The position numbers and the translations under genes are program-made. The notes under the pieces are model-generated. The model was given only the letters and a program-made list of their open reading frames with translations. It had not been told where the DNA came from and searched no databases. Below are positions 30,282-36,920 of a stretch of DNA of 39,627 nucleotides, one piece after another (positions within the stretch are counted from its first letter, which is position 1; every line of letters begins with the position of its first letter). Source of the DNA: a virus. Location: IMG/VR virus record IMGVR_UViG_3300010373_000026, positions 1 through 39,627 of that record. One strand, 5' to 3'.

Positions 30282-30793
30282 CGCCTCCCTTTCCGTGTTC
30301 TTTGGCCGCTGGCAGGCCCGCCAGCGCGCGTTGCGGCCTTCGCCGCTGTCCTAGACCGGCCAACGGGCCACGGCCTTCCTGAGAGCCGCCAGCCGGCAGG
30401 GGGTCGCCATTCGTCTGCCCGGGTGTCGAAGTCGTTGCCGACCTCGGCCTTTTCCCAGCCCCAGCGCCGCATGATCGCTTCCATCTGCTCAAATGGACAG
30501 ATGATCACCGGCTTAAGGCCCGCTTCCTCGATCCCGAGGATGAGCCGACGAAACGCGCCACGGCCCGGCCGGTTCGACGTGATGGCGACAATGCGCACCT
30601 CGTCGCCGTCGAGGGCCACGACATCGCGCGGCCCCCAGTCTTGCGCCGGCAACCACGGCACCGAGCCCACAGGCACGATCTGGTGCCCTCGGCTGGTTTC
30701 GATGGCGCACAGGTTTTCCGCCCCGGTGCCGCCGCCTGTCAGCAGCCGCAGGATAAAGGCCAATGTGTCGCTCATCCGGTCGTCGTCGGTCAT
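30278..30793 (-). CDS. GNAT-like protein in recombination operon (171 aa)
   Basis: Likely an acetyltransferase-fold protein: VRIVAITSNRPGRGAFRRLI carries an R-x-x-R-G-type turn before a helix, and EAGLKPVIICPFEQMEAIMR with RRWGWEK corresponds to the last strand/helix of GNAT enzymes. The Pro/Arg-rich C-terminal 40 residues are probably disordered. Phages carry many GNAT-like proteins of unknown target; a link to recombination is contextual only. ATGA overlaps on both sides. Confidence 0.7.
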   Translation of the reverse strand: MTDDDRMSDTLAFILRLLTGGGTGAENLCAIETSRGHQIVPVGSVPWLPAQDWGPRDVVALDGDEVRIVAITSNRPGRGAFRRLILGIEEAGLKPVIICPFEQMEAIMRRWGWEKAEVGNDFDTRADEWRPPAGWRLSGRPWPVGRSRTAAKAATRAGGPASGQRTRKGRR

Positions 30794-31044
30794 AGGTCGA
30801 ATTCGATGTCCAGCTGCCGCCCGGGGGCGATCATCTTTTCTTTCAGCTGGTCCAACTCTGCGGCGAGACTGGTGAAAATCTTCTCAACATCAGCTTGTGC
30901 GAATTCGTAGGCGTAGCGGTTTTTGCCGCCCATGTTGGCCAATATCCGAATGTGCTTGATGACCCGTTTCGTTCGGGCAACTGCCAGCTTTTCAAACTTG
31001 GCGCGCTTCGACTTTTCGCGGGCTTCCTCGGTCGCGGTGTTCAT
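30790..31044 (-). CDS. Small conserved helical phage protein (84 aa)
   Basis: Function unknown. The protein resembles, from memory, a widespread group of small phage proteins that begin with a basic coiled helix (KFEKLAVARTKRVIKHIRIL), contain the turn ANMGGKNRYAYEFAQADVEK and end in a second helix (IFTSLAAELDQLKEKM). No enzymatic residues are visible. Encoded between the annealing-type and GNAT-like genes; overlaps neighbours by one and four bases. Confidence 0.75.
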   Translation of the reverse strand: MNTATEEAREKSKRAKFEKLAVARTKRVIKHIRILANMGGKNRYAYEFAQADVEKIFTSLAAELDQLKEKMIAPGRQLDIEFDL

Positions 31045-32195
31045 CAGATTTTGCCCTCAAGATATTTGCGTGCGGCGGCGGCGGTCTGCTCGCCCTTGAT
31101 CACCTTGGCGGCGACTGCGCCGCAATCCTTGATGAAGCCGGTAGGGATGCGCGGATACTGGTCGGCAAGATCGCTCACCAGCAGGTCGAGCGCCTCTAGC
31201 CGCTGGTCCTCGGCATTGGTGCCGCCGGCAATGACCAGCATGCGGTCGATGATTTCGATCTTGGGATTATCGACCGCCGCAGCCTTGTCACTCGGAACTG
31301 GAGCAGCTGCGGCGGTCTCGGTGCCCTTGGTCGGTGCGACGGACGGCGGGGCACCATCCTTTACCTCGCCAGTGGCGAAACTGTCGAGGGCCTCGGCGGT
31401 CTTTGCAGGGTCGGCAGCAGCGCCAATCTGCGGGAACGTTTCATCCCATGTCGCCATCCCGTCAGCGATGGCTTTGCCCATGGCGATGATCCGGGCGATG
31501 TCACCAGCAAGCCAGTCTTTCGACGGCCTGCCGATGGCCGCCTCGACGCGCTTGATGTCGATCTGCGCGCCCATGCGCTCTACGGTGCGATCACGCCACT
31601 TGACGATGTCGCTGCCGATCTTGTCGACAAGCGCCTCTTTGGCCTCGGCGAAAGCGAAATCGGCGAACGTCTGGAGGGCGTTCACGACGACGTTGCGGAT
31701 GGCCTTCGACGCGCCGATCTGGAACGTGATGTCATCGCGCCGGCCGCTGTCAGCGCCGCCCAGCTTCGACGCGCCCTTGCGCTGCTGGAAAGGCCGCGTG
31801 AGGGCAAACCCGGTTTCGAGGTCGACGAACCGGGCATGAAACAACACGACGTTGCCCATGTCCTGCGCTCGACAGTCGACCTCGCAATTGCCGTAGAGCC
31901 GGGCAAGGTCGTTTGCTAGCTTGATCGACGGCCCTTCAATCCAGCTGGTCTTTCCTTTGTCCTGCACCGGGAAACGATAGTACCAATCGTCACCGGCCGC
32001 CGAGGCAAGCACCTTGAGCTTTTGCAGGACGCGGCTTTCGTCGCGATGCACGGCGACCGCCTGCGCACCGAAGACGGCCGGCAGCTGGCTATTGTGACCG
32101 ATGCCCGGCACAAGGTCGGACGGCGTGATGGGCGCGGCATTGGCGAACTGGTCGAGCGCCGCATTGCGGTCCTCTCGACTGATGGTCTGGCTCAT
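31044..32195 (-). CDS. Putative single-strand annealing/recombination protein (383 aa)
   Basis: The N-terminal 210 residues form a conserved-looking domain: WYYRFPVQDKGKTSWIEGPS, KLANDLARLYGNCEVD, VLFHARFVDLETGFALTRPF, and QIGASKAIRNVVVNALQTFA. Such blocks lie beside YqaJ-type exonucleases in phages, and annealing proteins usually fill that slot (Redbeta/RecT role: pairing single strands left by the exonuclease). The family is not proven here. A disordered linker (about 255-310) precedes a C-terminal helical region (about 312-383). ATGA overlap with the upstream gene. Confidence 0.75.
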   Translation of the reverse strand: MSQTISREDRNAALDQFANAAPITPSDLVPGIGHNSQLPAVFGAQAVAVHRDESRVLQKLKVLASAAGDDWYYRFPVQDKGKTSWIEGPSIKLANDLARLYGNCEVDCRAQDMGNVVLFHARFVDLETGFALTRPFQQRKGASKLGGADSGRRDDITFQIGASKAIRNVVVNALQTFADFAFAEAKEALVDKIGSDIVKWRDRTVERMGAQIDIKRVEAAIGRPSKDWLAGDIARIIAMGKAIADGMATWDETFPQIGAAADPAKTAEALDSFATGEVKDGAPPSVAPTKGTETAAAAPVPSDKAAAVDNPKIEIIDRMLVIAGGTNAEDQRLEALDLLVSDLADQYPRIPTGFIKDCGAVAAKVIKGEQTAAAARKYLEGKI

Positions 32196-33100
32196 GTTTC
32201 GGTCTCCGTTACGCGAAGCGCCCGAAACGTCGAAGCGGCAACCATGTGTTCCTTGCGGGTCTGGGTTTTCCAGCTGATTTTCCAGCCGGGAAGCTCGGCG
32301 CGCTCATGCTTTCCGAGCTTCATTTTGATCTCTGCATCGATCTCGCCGAGGCGGGCGGTTTCAACGTCGATGATGACCTTTGCCGTCGACCTTTCCCGCA
32401 GCAGTTCCGGCATGCGGTTGTCTGTGGACAAGTCCAGCACCGGGTCGGGTGTCGACTGTGGATAAATCGCGTTCACCACGTCGGCGTCGCGGGTGTAATC
32501 CGGGGCCGGCTGCTGCCCGGCCGCGACCATCGCCCAGAAGTCGACGGCAACCCCCCTCAAGCGGGCTTCTGCGCTCTCATGGCGGGGCACTTCGTACAGT
32601 TCAAGCTCTGCCGTATAGGTGTCGATCACCAGTGCCGCCAGCAGGCTCTGATCGGCCCGCAGAAGCATGCCCTCGGCCAGCGTCTGGAGCATGTAGTGCA
32701 TGGGCGGCCCTTCGGCCCAATCCCGTTCGAAGGCCGGGCGATTGACGACCTTGCATTGAACGTTCGTGATCCCCGGCTTGTCGGTCACGGCAAGGGCGTC
32801 TGGCGTGGCCCCCAAACGTATCTCTGGGTCGCGCAAATAGATCGCCGCCGGGCGCACCTCCCAATCTGGGTTTTGCTCTCGGATGGCCGACAGCACCGCC
32901 GCCTCCAGCCATCGGCCTCGACGCATGGCGTTGTTGTCGGCCTGCGGCATCAGCAGCCCGGTTTTCTCGGCATAGACGGCAAGCCGGCTCTTGTATGGGT
33001 CGAGGCCCAGCACCGCGCCGATATCCGACGCTGTGAGGTCTCGGGAGCGCATCGCCAGCCATGTGGCGCGGTCGGTCACGGGAAAGCGTTCAATGCTCAT
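32192..33100 (-). CDS. YqaJ-like recombination exonuclease (302 aa)
   Basis: Member of the lambda exonuclease/YqaJ PD-(D/E)XK group, which resects double-strand ends for annealing. Visible are RSRDLTASDIGAVLGLDPYK (N-terminal signature), RGRWLEAAVLSAIRE (E66), RLGATPDALAV (D101) and TNVQCKVV (Q115, K117). The usual Glu of the ExK pair is Gln here. ATG 33100 is chosen because it overlaps the upstream gene by only 11 bases and gives the family start; the open frame extends farther without support. Confidence 0.88.
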   Translation of the reverse strand: MSIERFPVTDRATWLAMRSRDLTASDIGAVLGLDPYKSRLAVYAEKTGLLMPQADNNAMRRGRWLEAAVLSAIREQNPDWEVRPAAIYLRDPEIRLGATPDALAVTDKPGITNVQCKVVNRPAFERDWAEGPPMHYMLQTLAEGMLLRADQSLLAALVIDTYTAELELYEVPRHESAEARLRGVAVDFWAMVAAGQQPAPDYTRDADVVNAIYPQSTPDPVLDLSTDNRMPELLRERSTAKVIIDVETARLGEIDAEIKMKLGKHERAELPGWKISWKTQTRKEHMVAASTFRALRVTETET

Positions 33101-33266
33101 CGTCGACCCGCTCCATGTCGATGTCTTCAAGACAGACGCCGTCGTAAAGCATGGCCAGCGCGCGGTCGTCGCAACGATAGCGCACGCCCTCGACCAGCAC
33201 CTCCACCTCGACCAGCGGCATGCCTTCGACCCGATAGTGTCGTTTATGGCAGACGGTAATTTCCAT
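33090..33266 (-). CDS. Small unknown protein leading the recombination operon (58 aa)
   Basis: Not recognised. A short beta-rich protein (CHKRHYRVEGMPLVEVEVLV, YRCDDRALAMLYDG) that ends acidic (CLEDIDMERVDDEH). The start is uncertain: ATG 33266 is chosen, with AAAGGG directly before it, rather than spaced from it; a TTG at 33278 would add four residues. It overlaps the exonuclease gene by 11 bases and lies right after the operator-like repeats. Confidence 0.65.
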   Translation of the reverse strand: MEITVCHKRHYRVEGMPLVEVEVLVEGVRYRCDDRALAMLYDGVCLEDIDMERVDDEH

Positions 33267-33296
33267 CCCTTTATGCAACCACGCTTCAGGACGTGG

Positions 33297-33332
33297 TGCA
33301 ACTGGGCTGTGGAAAATTGCAACTGGGCTGTG
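33297..33332. repeat. Tandem 15-base operator-like repeats
   Basis: TGCAACTGGGCTGTG occurs at 33297-33311 and again at 33318-33332, a 21-bp step (two helical turns). The upstream copy reaches into the -10 region of the predicted minus-strand promoter. A related CGCAACCGGGC lies at 33373-33383 and half-sites AACCGGGC occur at 5900-5948. Confidence 0.7.
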
Positions 33333-33344
33333 AACAGTGGTGAA
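33316..33344 (-). promoter_or_regulatory. Promoter-like site for the recombination operon
   Basis: Minus-strand TTCACC (plus 33339-33344) and TGCAAT (plus 33316-33321), 17 bp apart. Each matches four of six consensus positions. It overlaps the operator-like repeats, as expected if a regulator blocks it. Confidence 0.45.
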
Positions 33345-33391
33345 CGTTGCTAGGTCGAGGTCGACGGTTTATCGCAACCGGGCGCAACGAA

Positions 33392-33422
33392 AAACGCCGG
33401 CCCCCCAACGGAACCGGCGTTT
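33392..33422 (-). terminator. Intrinsic terminator of the repressor gene
   Basis: AAACGCCGG (33392-33400) pairs perfectly with CCGGCGTTT (33414-33422). Reading the minus strand, the stem is followed by a T-run (CGTTTTTCG), so it terminates transcription leaving the repressor gene 26 bases upstream. On the plus strand no T-run follows. Confidence 0.75.
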
Positions 33423-33447
33423 CATCGAGCCAACGATTTGAGGGGGG

Positions 33448-33894
33448 TCAGAGCCCCTCGGCCTCGGGCTCTAGTGCGAAGATGCTGCGGGCGGTCTTGA
33501 CCGCCGCCTCGCATGCTGCCTCACAGTTATTGGTCAGCAGCCGTTCCATTCTCGGCCTGTCGCTTTCGCTGATCTGCGCCCAGATTGCCCGGCGCTCTGG
33601 CGTGTTCATCACCATGCGCCAAAGCTCTTGGTTTTCCTCGGGGCCGCAGGCCAGCAGCTGCCACGCTTGCAGGTTTAGCGCCCTTGCGAGCGCCTCCAGC
33701 GTGTTTTGCGTGTAAGTCGTTTTGCCTCGCTCCAGCTGCGAGATCATGGAGCCGCTAACCCCTGCGATCTCGCCGAGCCGTTCGACCGAAAGACCGTGAT
33801 GCTTACGCCATTCCTTGATGTAGTGGACGACCGGGATTGTCTCCCGGCCTTTGATGCGAACGCTCGTCGGGCCTTCAATCTTGATCGTCGTCAA
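33448..33894 (-). CDS. XRE-family repressor (148 aa), TTG start
   Basis: Probable lysogeny repressor. The helix-turn-helix is at about residues 32-58: YIKEWRKHHGLSVERLGEIA then VSGSMISQLERGKTTYTQNT. The C-terminal 80 residues are helical (RRAIWAQISESDRPRMERLL) and contain no S24/LexA-type peptidase motif, so RecA-driven self-cleavage is unlikely. The start is set by AGAAGGAG placed 7 bases before TTG 33894; the open frame extends to a TTG at 33921 without a ribosome site. Divergent from the small HTH gene at 34072. Confidence 0.85.
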   Translation of the reverse strand: MTTIKIEGPTSVRIKGRETIPVVHYIKEWRKHHGLSVERLGEIAGVSGSMISQLERGKTTYTQNTLEALARALNLQAWQLLACGPEENQELWRMVMNTPERRAIWAQISESDRPRMERLLTNNCEAACEAAVKTARSIFALEPEAEGL

Positions 33895-33962
33895 TGCAGT
33901 TCTCCTTCTGGTTATCCACAAACCCCGGTGACGGTCAGACCCGGTGATTTGGACACCCGTTT

Positions 33963-33991
33963 ACTATGCTTGACAGCGCTAGACGTGGCAA
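33963..33991 (-). promoter_or_regulatory. Repressor promoter
   Basis: Minus-strand TTGCCA (plus 33986-33991) and CATAGT (plus 33963-33968), 17 bp apart. A plus-strand consensus -35 TTGACA (33970-33975) lies within its spacer, so the two divergent promoters would overlap; no good plus-strand -10 at 16-18 bp is visible. Confidence 0.55.
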
Positions 33992-34002
33992 GCCCGTTAA
34001 AG

Positions 34003-34016
34003 TTTACAAATCTGTA
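34003..34016. promoter_or_regulatory. Operator-like inverted repeat in the switch region
   Basis: TTACA-AATC-TGTAA (34004-34017 approximately) is an inverted repeat between the repressor and the Cro-like gene. It is followed directly by AACCCGGTTGTCG, whose complement contains ACAACCGGG, close to the half-site at the recombination promoter. Likely regulator binding region. Confidence 0.5.
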
Positions 34017-34071
34017 ACCCGGTTGTCGAAGTCGATTGACTGGAGCCATAAGCCGCGCTTCATTGCGACCT

Positions 34072-34335
34072 ATGGACACAAACGCCGTCATCCTTCCCAG
34101 CGGTCGCAAGCGCCGACCGCGCACCCGCCCCAATCGTTTGCGCGACTGGTTTGCGCATCGACAGGTCAGCAAAAGCGAGTTTGCCCAGCAGGTCGGCGTC
34201 GAGCCGCCATATATTTCGATGCTGCTTTCTGACGATGCGCCGTGGCCCAGCCGAGAGGTGCAAGTGAAGATCGCCAAGGCCACGCGCGGCGAGGTCACGC
34301 CTAACGATCTGGCCGGCTGGCCACCTCAAACCTAA
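34072..34335 (+). CDS. Cro/YdaS-like HTH protein (87 aa)
   Basis: Small DNA-binding protein divergent from the repressor. HTH around residues 36-62: HRQVSKSEFAQQVGVEPPYI followed by SMLLSDDAPWPSREVQVKIA. The end (TRGEVTPNDLAGWPPQT) is typical of the YdaS/Cro group (GxVTxxDL). A basic N-terminus precedes (SGRKRRPRTRPNR). The start at ATG 34072 lacks a clear ribosome site; a TTG at 34036 is the alternative. It probably antagonises the repressor and starts lytic growth. Confidence 0.85.
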   Translation: MDTNAVILPSGRKRRPRTRPNRLRDWFAHRQVSKSEFAQQVGVEPPYISMLLSDDAPWPSREVQVKIAKATRGEVTPNDLAGWPPQT

Positions 34336-34366
34336 GCCTGTTTTGCGTTCCGGGGAGTGCTGCGCC

Positions 34367-34630
34367 ATGCGCGATATCGACGACGTTTATGTGAGCCCGC
34401 CAGCTGGCCAGTTTCTGGTCGCCAACCTCGACGTGCGGCACCTCGCCGTGCTGCTGTTCGAGCGCTTCGCCGAGATCAGGCACCCCGACAATCTGTCGCT
34501 CGACGAGGCGGCCGACGAGATCAAACGGCGCTCGCCAGACACCTATCAGGCGATGATCAATCAGGCCCATGTGGCTTGCGAATATTTCGCCCAGTGCATG
34601 AGCAACGCCACCCCCGAGCGCAAACAATGA
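34367..34630 (+). CDS. Small unknown helical protein (87 aa)
   Basis: Not recognised. ATG 34367 has GGGGAG ten bases upstream. Predicted helical (VRHLAVLLFERFAEIRHPDN, LDEAADEIKRRSPDTYQAMI) with a His/Cys end (HVACEYFAQCMSN). First gene after the Cro-like gene, overlapping the following nuclease-like gene by four bases, so part of the early right transcript. Confidence 0.7.
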   Translation: MRDIDDVYVSPPAGQFLVANLDVRHLAVLLFERFAEIRHPDNLSLDEAADEIKRRSPDTYQAMINQAHVACEYFAQCMSNATPERKQ

Positions 34631-35058
34631 TCTATGAGACCGAGCAGGACCGGGAGCGAGAGCGGGAAATCCTGCCCTATGCGCTGGCCTATCTCGGCCT
34701 CGCTCGGGCGTCGCATCTGTCGATGGCGCAGGTGATCGATTATCTGATGGTCGACCATCGCGGCGAGCCCGGGGCCTTTGCCGAGGTAAAGGACCGCCCG
34801 ACCCTGTCGTGGGGGTTTCGCGATGGGCTCTATCTGTCGAAGAACAAGGCCGACGCGGCCGAGCGATTTGGCGAGCGAACCGGCCTCGGCGCGCACCTGT
34901 TCGTGCGCCTCAAGGATCGCACCATCTGGCATGTGCCGATGTTCCGTTTCGTGCCCGGCAAGGTGATCACGTTCGGTCGCACTGATCGCGGCGACCCGCG
35001 CGACATCACGCCCTGCCACGTCTACCCATGGCATGCGTTTAAGCAGGTGGCGGCATGA
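34627..35058 (+). CDS. Predicted PD-(D/E)XK nuclease-like protein (143 aa)
   Basis: Residues about 37-95 show a nuclease-type core: VIDYLMVDHRGEPGAFAEVK gives D43 then E53-x-K55, followed by the strand-helix-strand GLYLSKNKADAAERFGERTG and AHLFVRLKD, common in restriction-endonuclease folds. A charged N-terminal helix precedes (ETEQDREREREI). The family is not named; similarity is by motif only. It overlaps the VRR-NUC gene by four bases, so the two form a pair. Confidence 0.65.
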   Translation: MIYETEQDREREREILPYALAYLGLARASHLSMAQVIDYLMVDHRGEPGAFAEVKDRPTLSWGFRDGLYLSKNKADAAERFGERTGLGAHLFVRLKDRTIWHVPMFRFVPGKVITFGRTDRGDPRDITPCHVYPWHAFKQVAA

Positions 35059-35435
35059 AGCGCGCCAAGGCCCTGCCGCAGCCGCTGGAGTTCCTATCGC
35101 ACATAGCGGTTGCCGACGCCCTGCGGGCCGCTGCAAGGCCGCGCTGGCTCTGGTCGCACTTTCCTGCCGGCGAGCATCGAAACGCCGCCACAGGGGCGCG
35201 CCTCAAGCGCATGGGCCTGCAACGCGGCTGGAGCGATTTCATCCTGATCTCGCCCGAGGCCATGGTGCATTGGCTGGAAATGAAAAGAGGAAAGGCCCCG
35301 CTGACCGAAGATCAGGAGGCCTTTCGCAATGCTTGCTGGGCGCTGGGCGTGCCGTGGGCTCTCGCCCGGTCGGTTGATGAAGCTCTCGCTCAACTCGTCG
35401 AATGGGGCGCGCTGCCGCGCTCGGTGCTGTCATGA
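35055..35435 (+). CDS. VRR-NUC-type nuclease (126 aa)
   Basis: A compact PD-(D/E)XK nuclease of the VRR-NUC kind: SHFPAGEHRNAATGARLKRM leads to GWSDFILISP (D61) and VHWLEMKRGK (E75, K77), then LTEDQEAFRNACWALGVPW with the conserved Gln. Such phage enzymes act on branched or structured DNA and may resolve replication or recombination intermediates before packaging. Start overlaps the previous stop (ATGA). Its 3' end overlaps the opposite-strand HTH gene by 46 bases. Confidence 0.85.
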   Translation: MKRAKALPQPLEFLSHIAVADALRAAARPRWLWSHFPAGEHRNAATGARLKRMGLQRGWSDFILISPEAMVHWLEMKRGKAPLTEDQEAFRNACWALGVPWALARSVDEALAQLVEWGALPRSVLS

Positions 35436-35614
35436 GGCACATAGCCCGAGCGATAGGCGATCATCAGCCGCTCGACTTGCGGCGTGATGGCCATTTTGCC
35501 GGCCTCAATCTCGGTCACGCGCATGGCATGCGCATATCCCAGCTGGGCGGCCATCGCGCGTTGCGACAGGCCCAGCCCCTTGCGGATGAAACGAAACTCG
35601 GCGGGTGTCATCAT
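35390..35614 (-). CDS. XRE-like HTH protein (74 aa)
   Basis: Small DNA-binding protein: EFRFIRKGLGLSQRAMAAQL, GYAHAMRVTEIEAGKMAITP and VERLMIAYRSG match the five-helix XRE/Cro order. The last 15 residues are polar. It is the last gene of a six-gene minus-strand cassette and may autoregulate it. Its start directly follows the upstream stop (TGA then ATGATG), so a second ATG three bases later is possible. Overlaps the VRR-NUC gene tail to tail. Confidence 0.8.
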   Translation of the reverse strand: MMTPAEFRFIRKGLGLSQRAMAAQLGYAHAMRVTEIEAGKMAITPQVERLMIAYRSGYVPHDSTERGSAPHSTS

Positions 35615-35809
35615 TCAACCTTTCTTCGGCAGGCGGGCGGCGATCTCGTCGTCGGTCAAGTCGTGCAGCCTGACCAGCGTCGTGCCGCCATTGCGCATCA
35701 TCAGGATTGTGCGCTCGCCGGCAAAGCTGCCCTTGAAGTCACGATGCGTCGCCGCCCAGATGGCGCGCAGCGCCTTGGCCCTCTCGGCCGGTTCCATGGT
35801 GCTGGTCAT
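35615..35809 (-). CDS. Small unknown protein (64 aa)
   Basis: Not recognised. A short N-terminal helix (EPAERAKALRAIWAATHRDF) is followed by strands (SFAGERTILMMRNGGTTLVR) and a helical end (LTDDEIAARLPKK). The compact alpha/beta pattern looks like a folded domain rather than random translation. It is contiguous with the downstream HTH gene and 3 bp after the upstream gene. Confidence 0.65.
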   Translation of the reverse strand: MTSTMEPAERAKALRAIWAATHRDFKGSFAGERTILMMRNGGTTLVRLHDLTDDEIAARLPKKG

Positions 35810-35812
35810 CGG

Positions 35813-36010
35813 TCAATCCTTTGTCGCGACGATGTCGCGCATGGCGGTCAGCTTCACGGCCAGCGCGTCAAGGGTCGCCTGCCAAGGCGGCGACCCGGTG
35901 CGCATGCTCGACGTTTTGCAGGCGGTGATCAGGTTAGAAAGCTCGGCCTCGGTCAGCCGGGGCCGCTCCGGCCTCGGCAGGCTCATGGCCTTCGCTGGTC
36001 TGTACTTCAT
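35813..36010 (-). CDS. Small unknown protein (65 aa)
   Basis: Not recognised. It has a basic Pro/Arg-rich N-terminus (KYRPAKAMSLPRPERPRL) and two helices (TEAELSNLITACKTSSMR; WQATLDALAVKLTAMRDIVA). Three-base gaps on either side place it firmly in the cassette. No signal peptide or catalytic motif. Confidence 0.65.
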   Translation of the reverse strand: MKYRPAKAMSLPRPERPRLTEAELSNLITACKTSSMRTGSPPWQATLDALAVKLTAMRDIVATKD

Positions 36011-36013
36011 GGG

Positions 36014-36256
36014 TCAATCCTCCGTTGTTGCCAGTTCGGTATCGATCACGATGTCGTTGATCATCATCGTTTCGGCCACATGCCGGCCGCACAGGGCCGC
36101 CAGAGCCTTTCCGACGTTGCCGCCGCACAACATGGCGACGACCTTTTCCTCGCCCTTGTGCGGCCCCACAGCGCGCACGACAGACACGACCCAGCCGGTG
36201 TTGCTCCCCGGCTCGGGCACGCGCTTGATGAAGACGGTTTCCTTGATCTCGGCCAT
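36014..36256 (-). CDS. Small unknown protein (80 aa)
   Basis: Not recognised. Beta-strand N-terminus (KETVFIKRVPEPGSNTGWVV) and a central helix with CGG/CGR (MLCGGNVGKALAALCGRHVA), then acidic and hydrophobic C-terminus (MMINDIVIDTELATTED). The two Cys-Gly turns could bind a metal only weakly. Cotranscribed with the rest of the minus-strand cassette. Confidence 0.65.
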   Translation of the reverse strand: MAEIKETVFIKRVPEPGSNTGWVVSVVRAVGPHKGEEKVVAMLCGGNVGKALAALCGRHVAETMMINDIVIDTELATTED

Positions 36257-36259
36257 CGG

Positions 36260-36691
36260 TCAGCCCTCCCTGTTCGCAAGCGCGGCGTGGATCATGGCGA
36301 CGGCGTCGCCATACTTCATGGCGGCCGGCTCGCAGGCCTCAAGGTCGGCGATCTGCTTGCGCATGGCGCGCTCATAGCCAACATCGCCGGGGTTTCGGCT
36401 GATGGCGTTGTGCATGCGCAACAGTTCCGTGGCCTTCCACATGGCCGACATTTCAAGCGCCATGGTCAGCGCGTCGGCGTCGCTCGTCGTGAACAGGCAA
36501 ACGCCGCTCGGCTGCTGATGGCTGGGGCGATAGTTGCGCCCCATTTCCTCGCCGGTCTCGGCGTCGATCAGGTGCATTTGCTTAGGGCCAGCGGCGGCCA
36601 CCACGGCGTTGCGAACCGTGAAGACGGCCTTGGAGTTCCAACGGGTGATCAGGGTGACGCGGTCGCCCTTGGTGAAAGCTGGTGCGGTCAT
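36260..36691 (-). CDS. Unknown protein with N-terminal beta domain (143 aa)
   Basis: Not recognised. The first 60 residues look like a small beta barrel (FTKGDRVTLITRWNSKAVFT, VRNAVVAAAGPKQMHLIDAE), followed by helices (DALTMALEMSAMWKATELLR; YERAMRKQIADLEACEPAAM). The largest member of the six-gene cassette, and so its best handle for fold prediction. Stop and start are 3 bp from neighbouring genes. Confidence 0.7.
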   Translation of the reverse strand: MTAPAFTKGDRVTLITRWNSKAVFTVRNAVVAAAGPKQMHLIDAETGEEMGRNYRPSHQQPSGVCLFTTSDADALTMALEMSAMWKATELLRMHNAISRNPGDVGYERAMRKQIADLEACEPAAMKYGDAVAMIHAALANREG

Positions 36692-36694
36692 GGC

Positions 36695-36835
36695 TCAAGC
36701 TCCCTTGCGGTTGTTGAGCCAAGCCAGCGCATCGGCCTTCGATGCAAACCGGCCGCTAAGCGGCGACTGGTGGGGACCGCGCACGACATACCAGCCGCGC
36801 AGAAGCTTGTTGAAGACGATCTTGGTAGAGGACAT
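36695..36835 (-). CDS. Small unknown protein leading the cassette (46 aa)
   Basis: Not recognised. ATG 36835 has a strong AAGGAG eight bases upstream on its strand; a TTG at 36898 in frame would sit within the promoter. The protein has a strand-rich start (TKIVFNKLLRGWYVVRGPHQ) and a helix (ASKADALAWLNNRKGA), like small host-regulator-type phage proteins. First gene of the minus-strand cassette. Confidence 0.65.
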   Translation of the reverse strand: MSSTKIVFNKLLRGWYVVRGPHQSPLSGRFASKADALAWLNNRKGA

Positions 36836-36868
36836 CGCGTTAACTCCTTCGTTTGCGATTGCCCCTCC

Positions 36869-36898
36869 TTCATACTCCAGAGAGTAGTGCATAGTCAA
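36869..36898 (-). promoter_or_regulatory. Promoter of the six-gene minus-strand cassette
   Basis: Minus-strand TTGACT (plus 36893-36898) and TATGAA (plus 36869-36874), 18 bp apart, upstream of ATG 36835. The -35 region lies inside an imperfect palindrome at 36888-36905. Confidence 0.55.
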
Positions 36899-36905
36899 CT
36901 GTGCA
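36888..36905. promoter_or_regulatory. Operator-like imperfect palindrome
   Basis: TGCATAGTC and AACTGTGCA form an 18-base palindrome (14 of 18 symmetric positions) in the 85-bp gap between divergent operons, overlapping the minus-strand -35. GAGTAG repeats flank it on both sides. A repressor bound here could control the cassette and the replication operon together. Confidence 0.45.
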
Positions 36906-36920
36906 GAGTAGCGAAAATCG

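Noticed and set aside
33970-33998. Plus-strand promoter with consensus TTGACA for the Cro-like gene
   Set aside because: The -35 is perfect, but positions 16-19 bp downstream give no reasonable -10, so it is mentioned only as part of the switch region.
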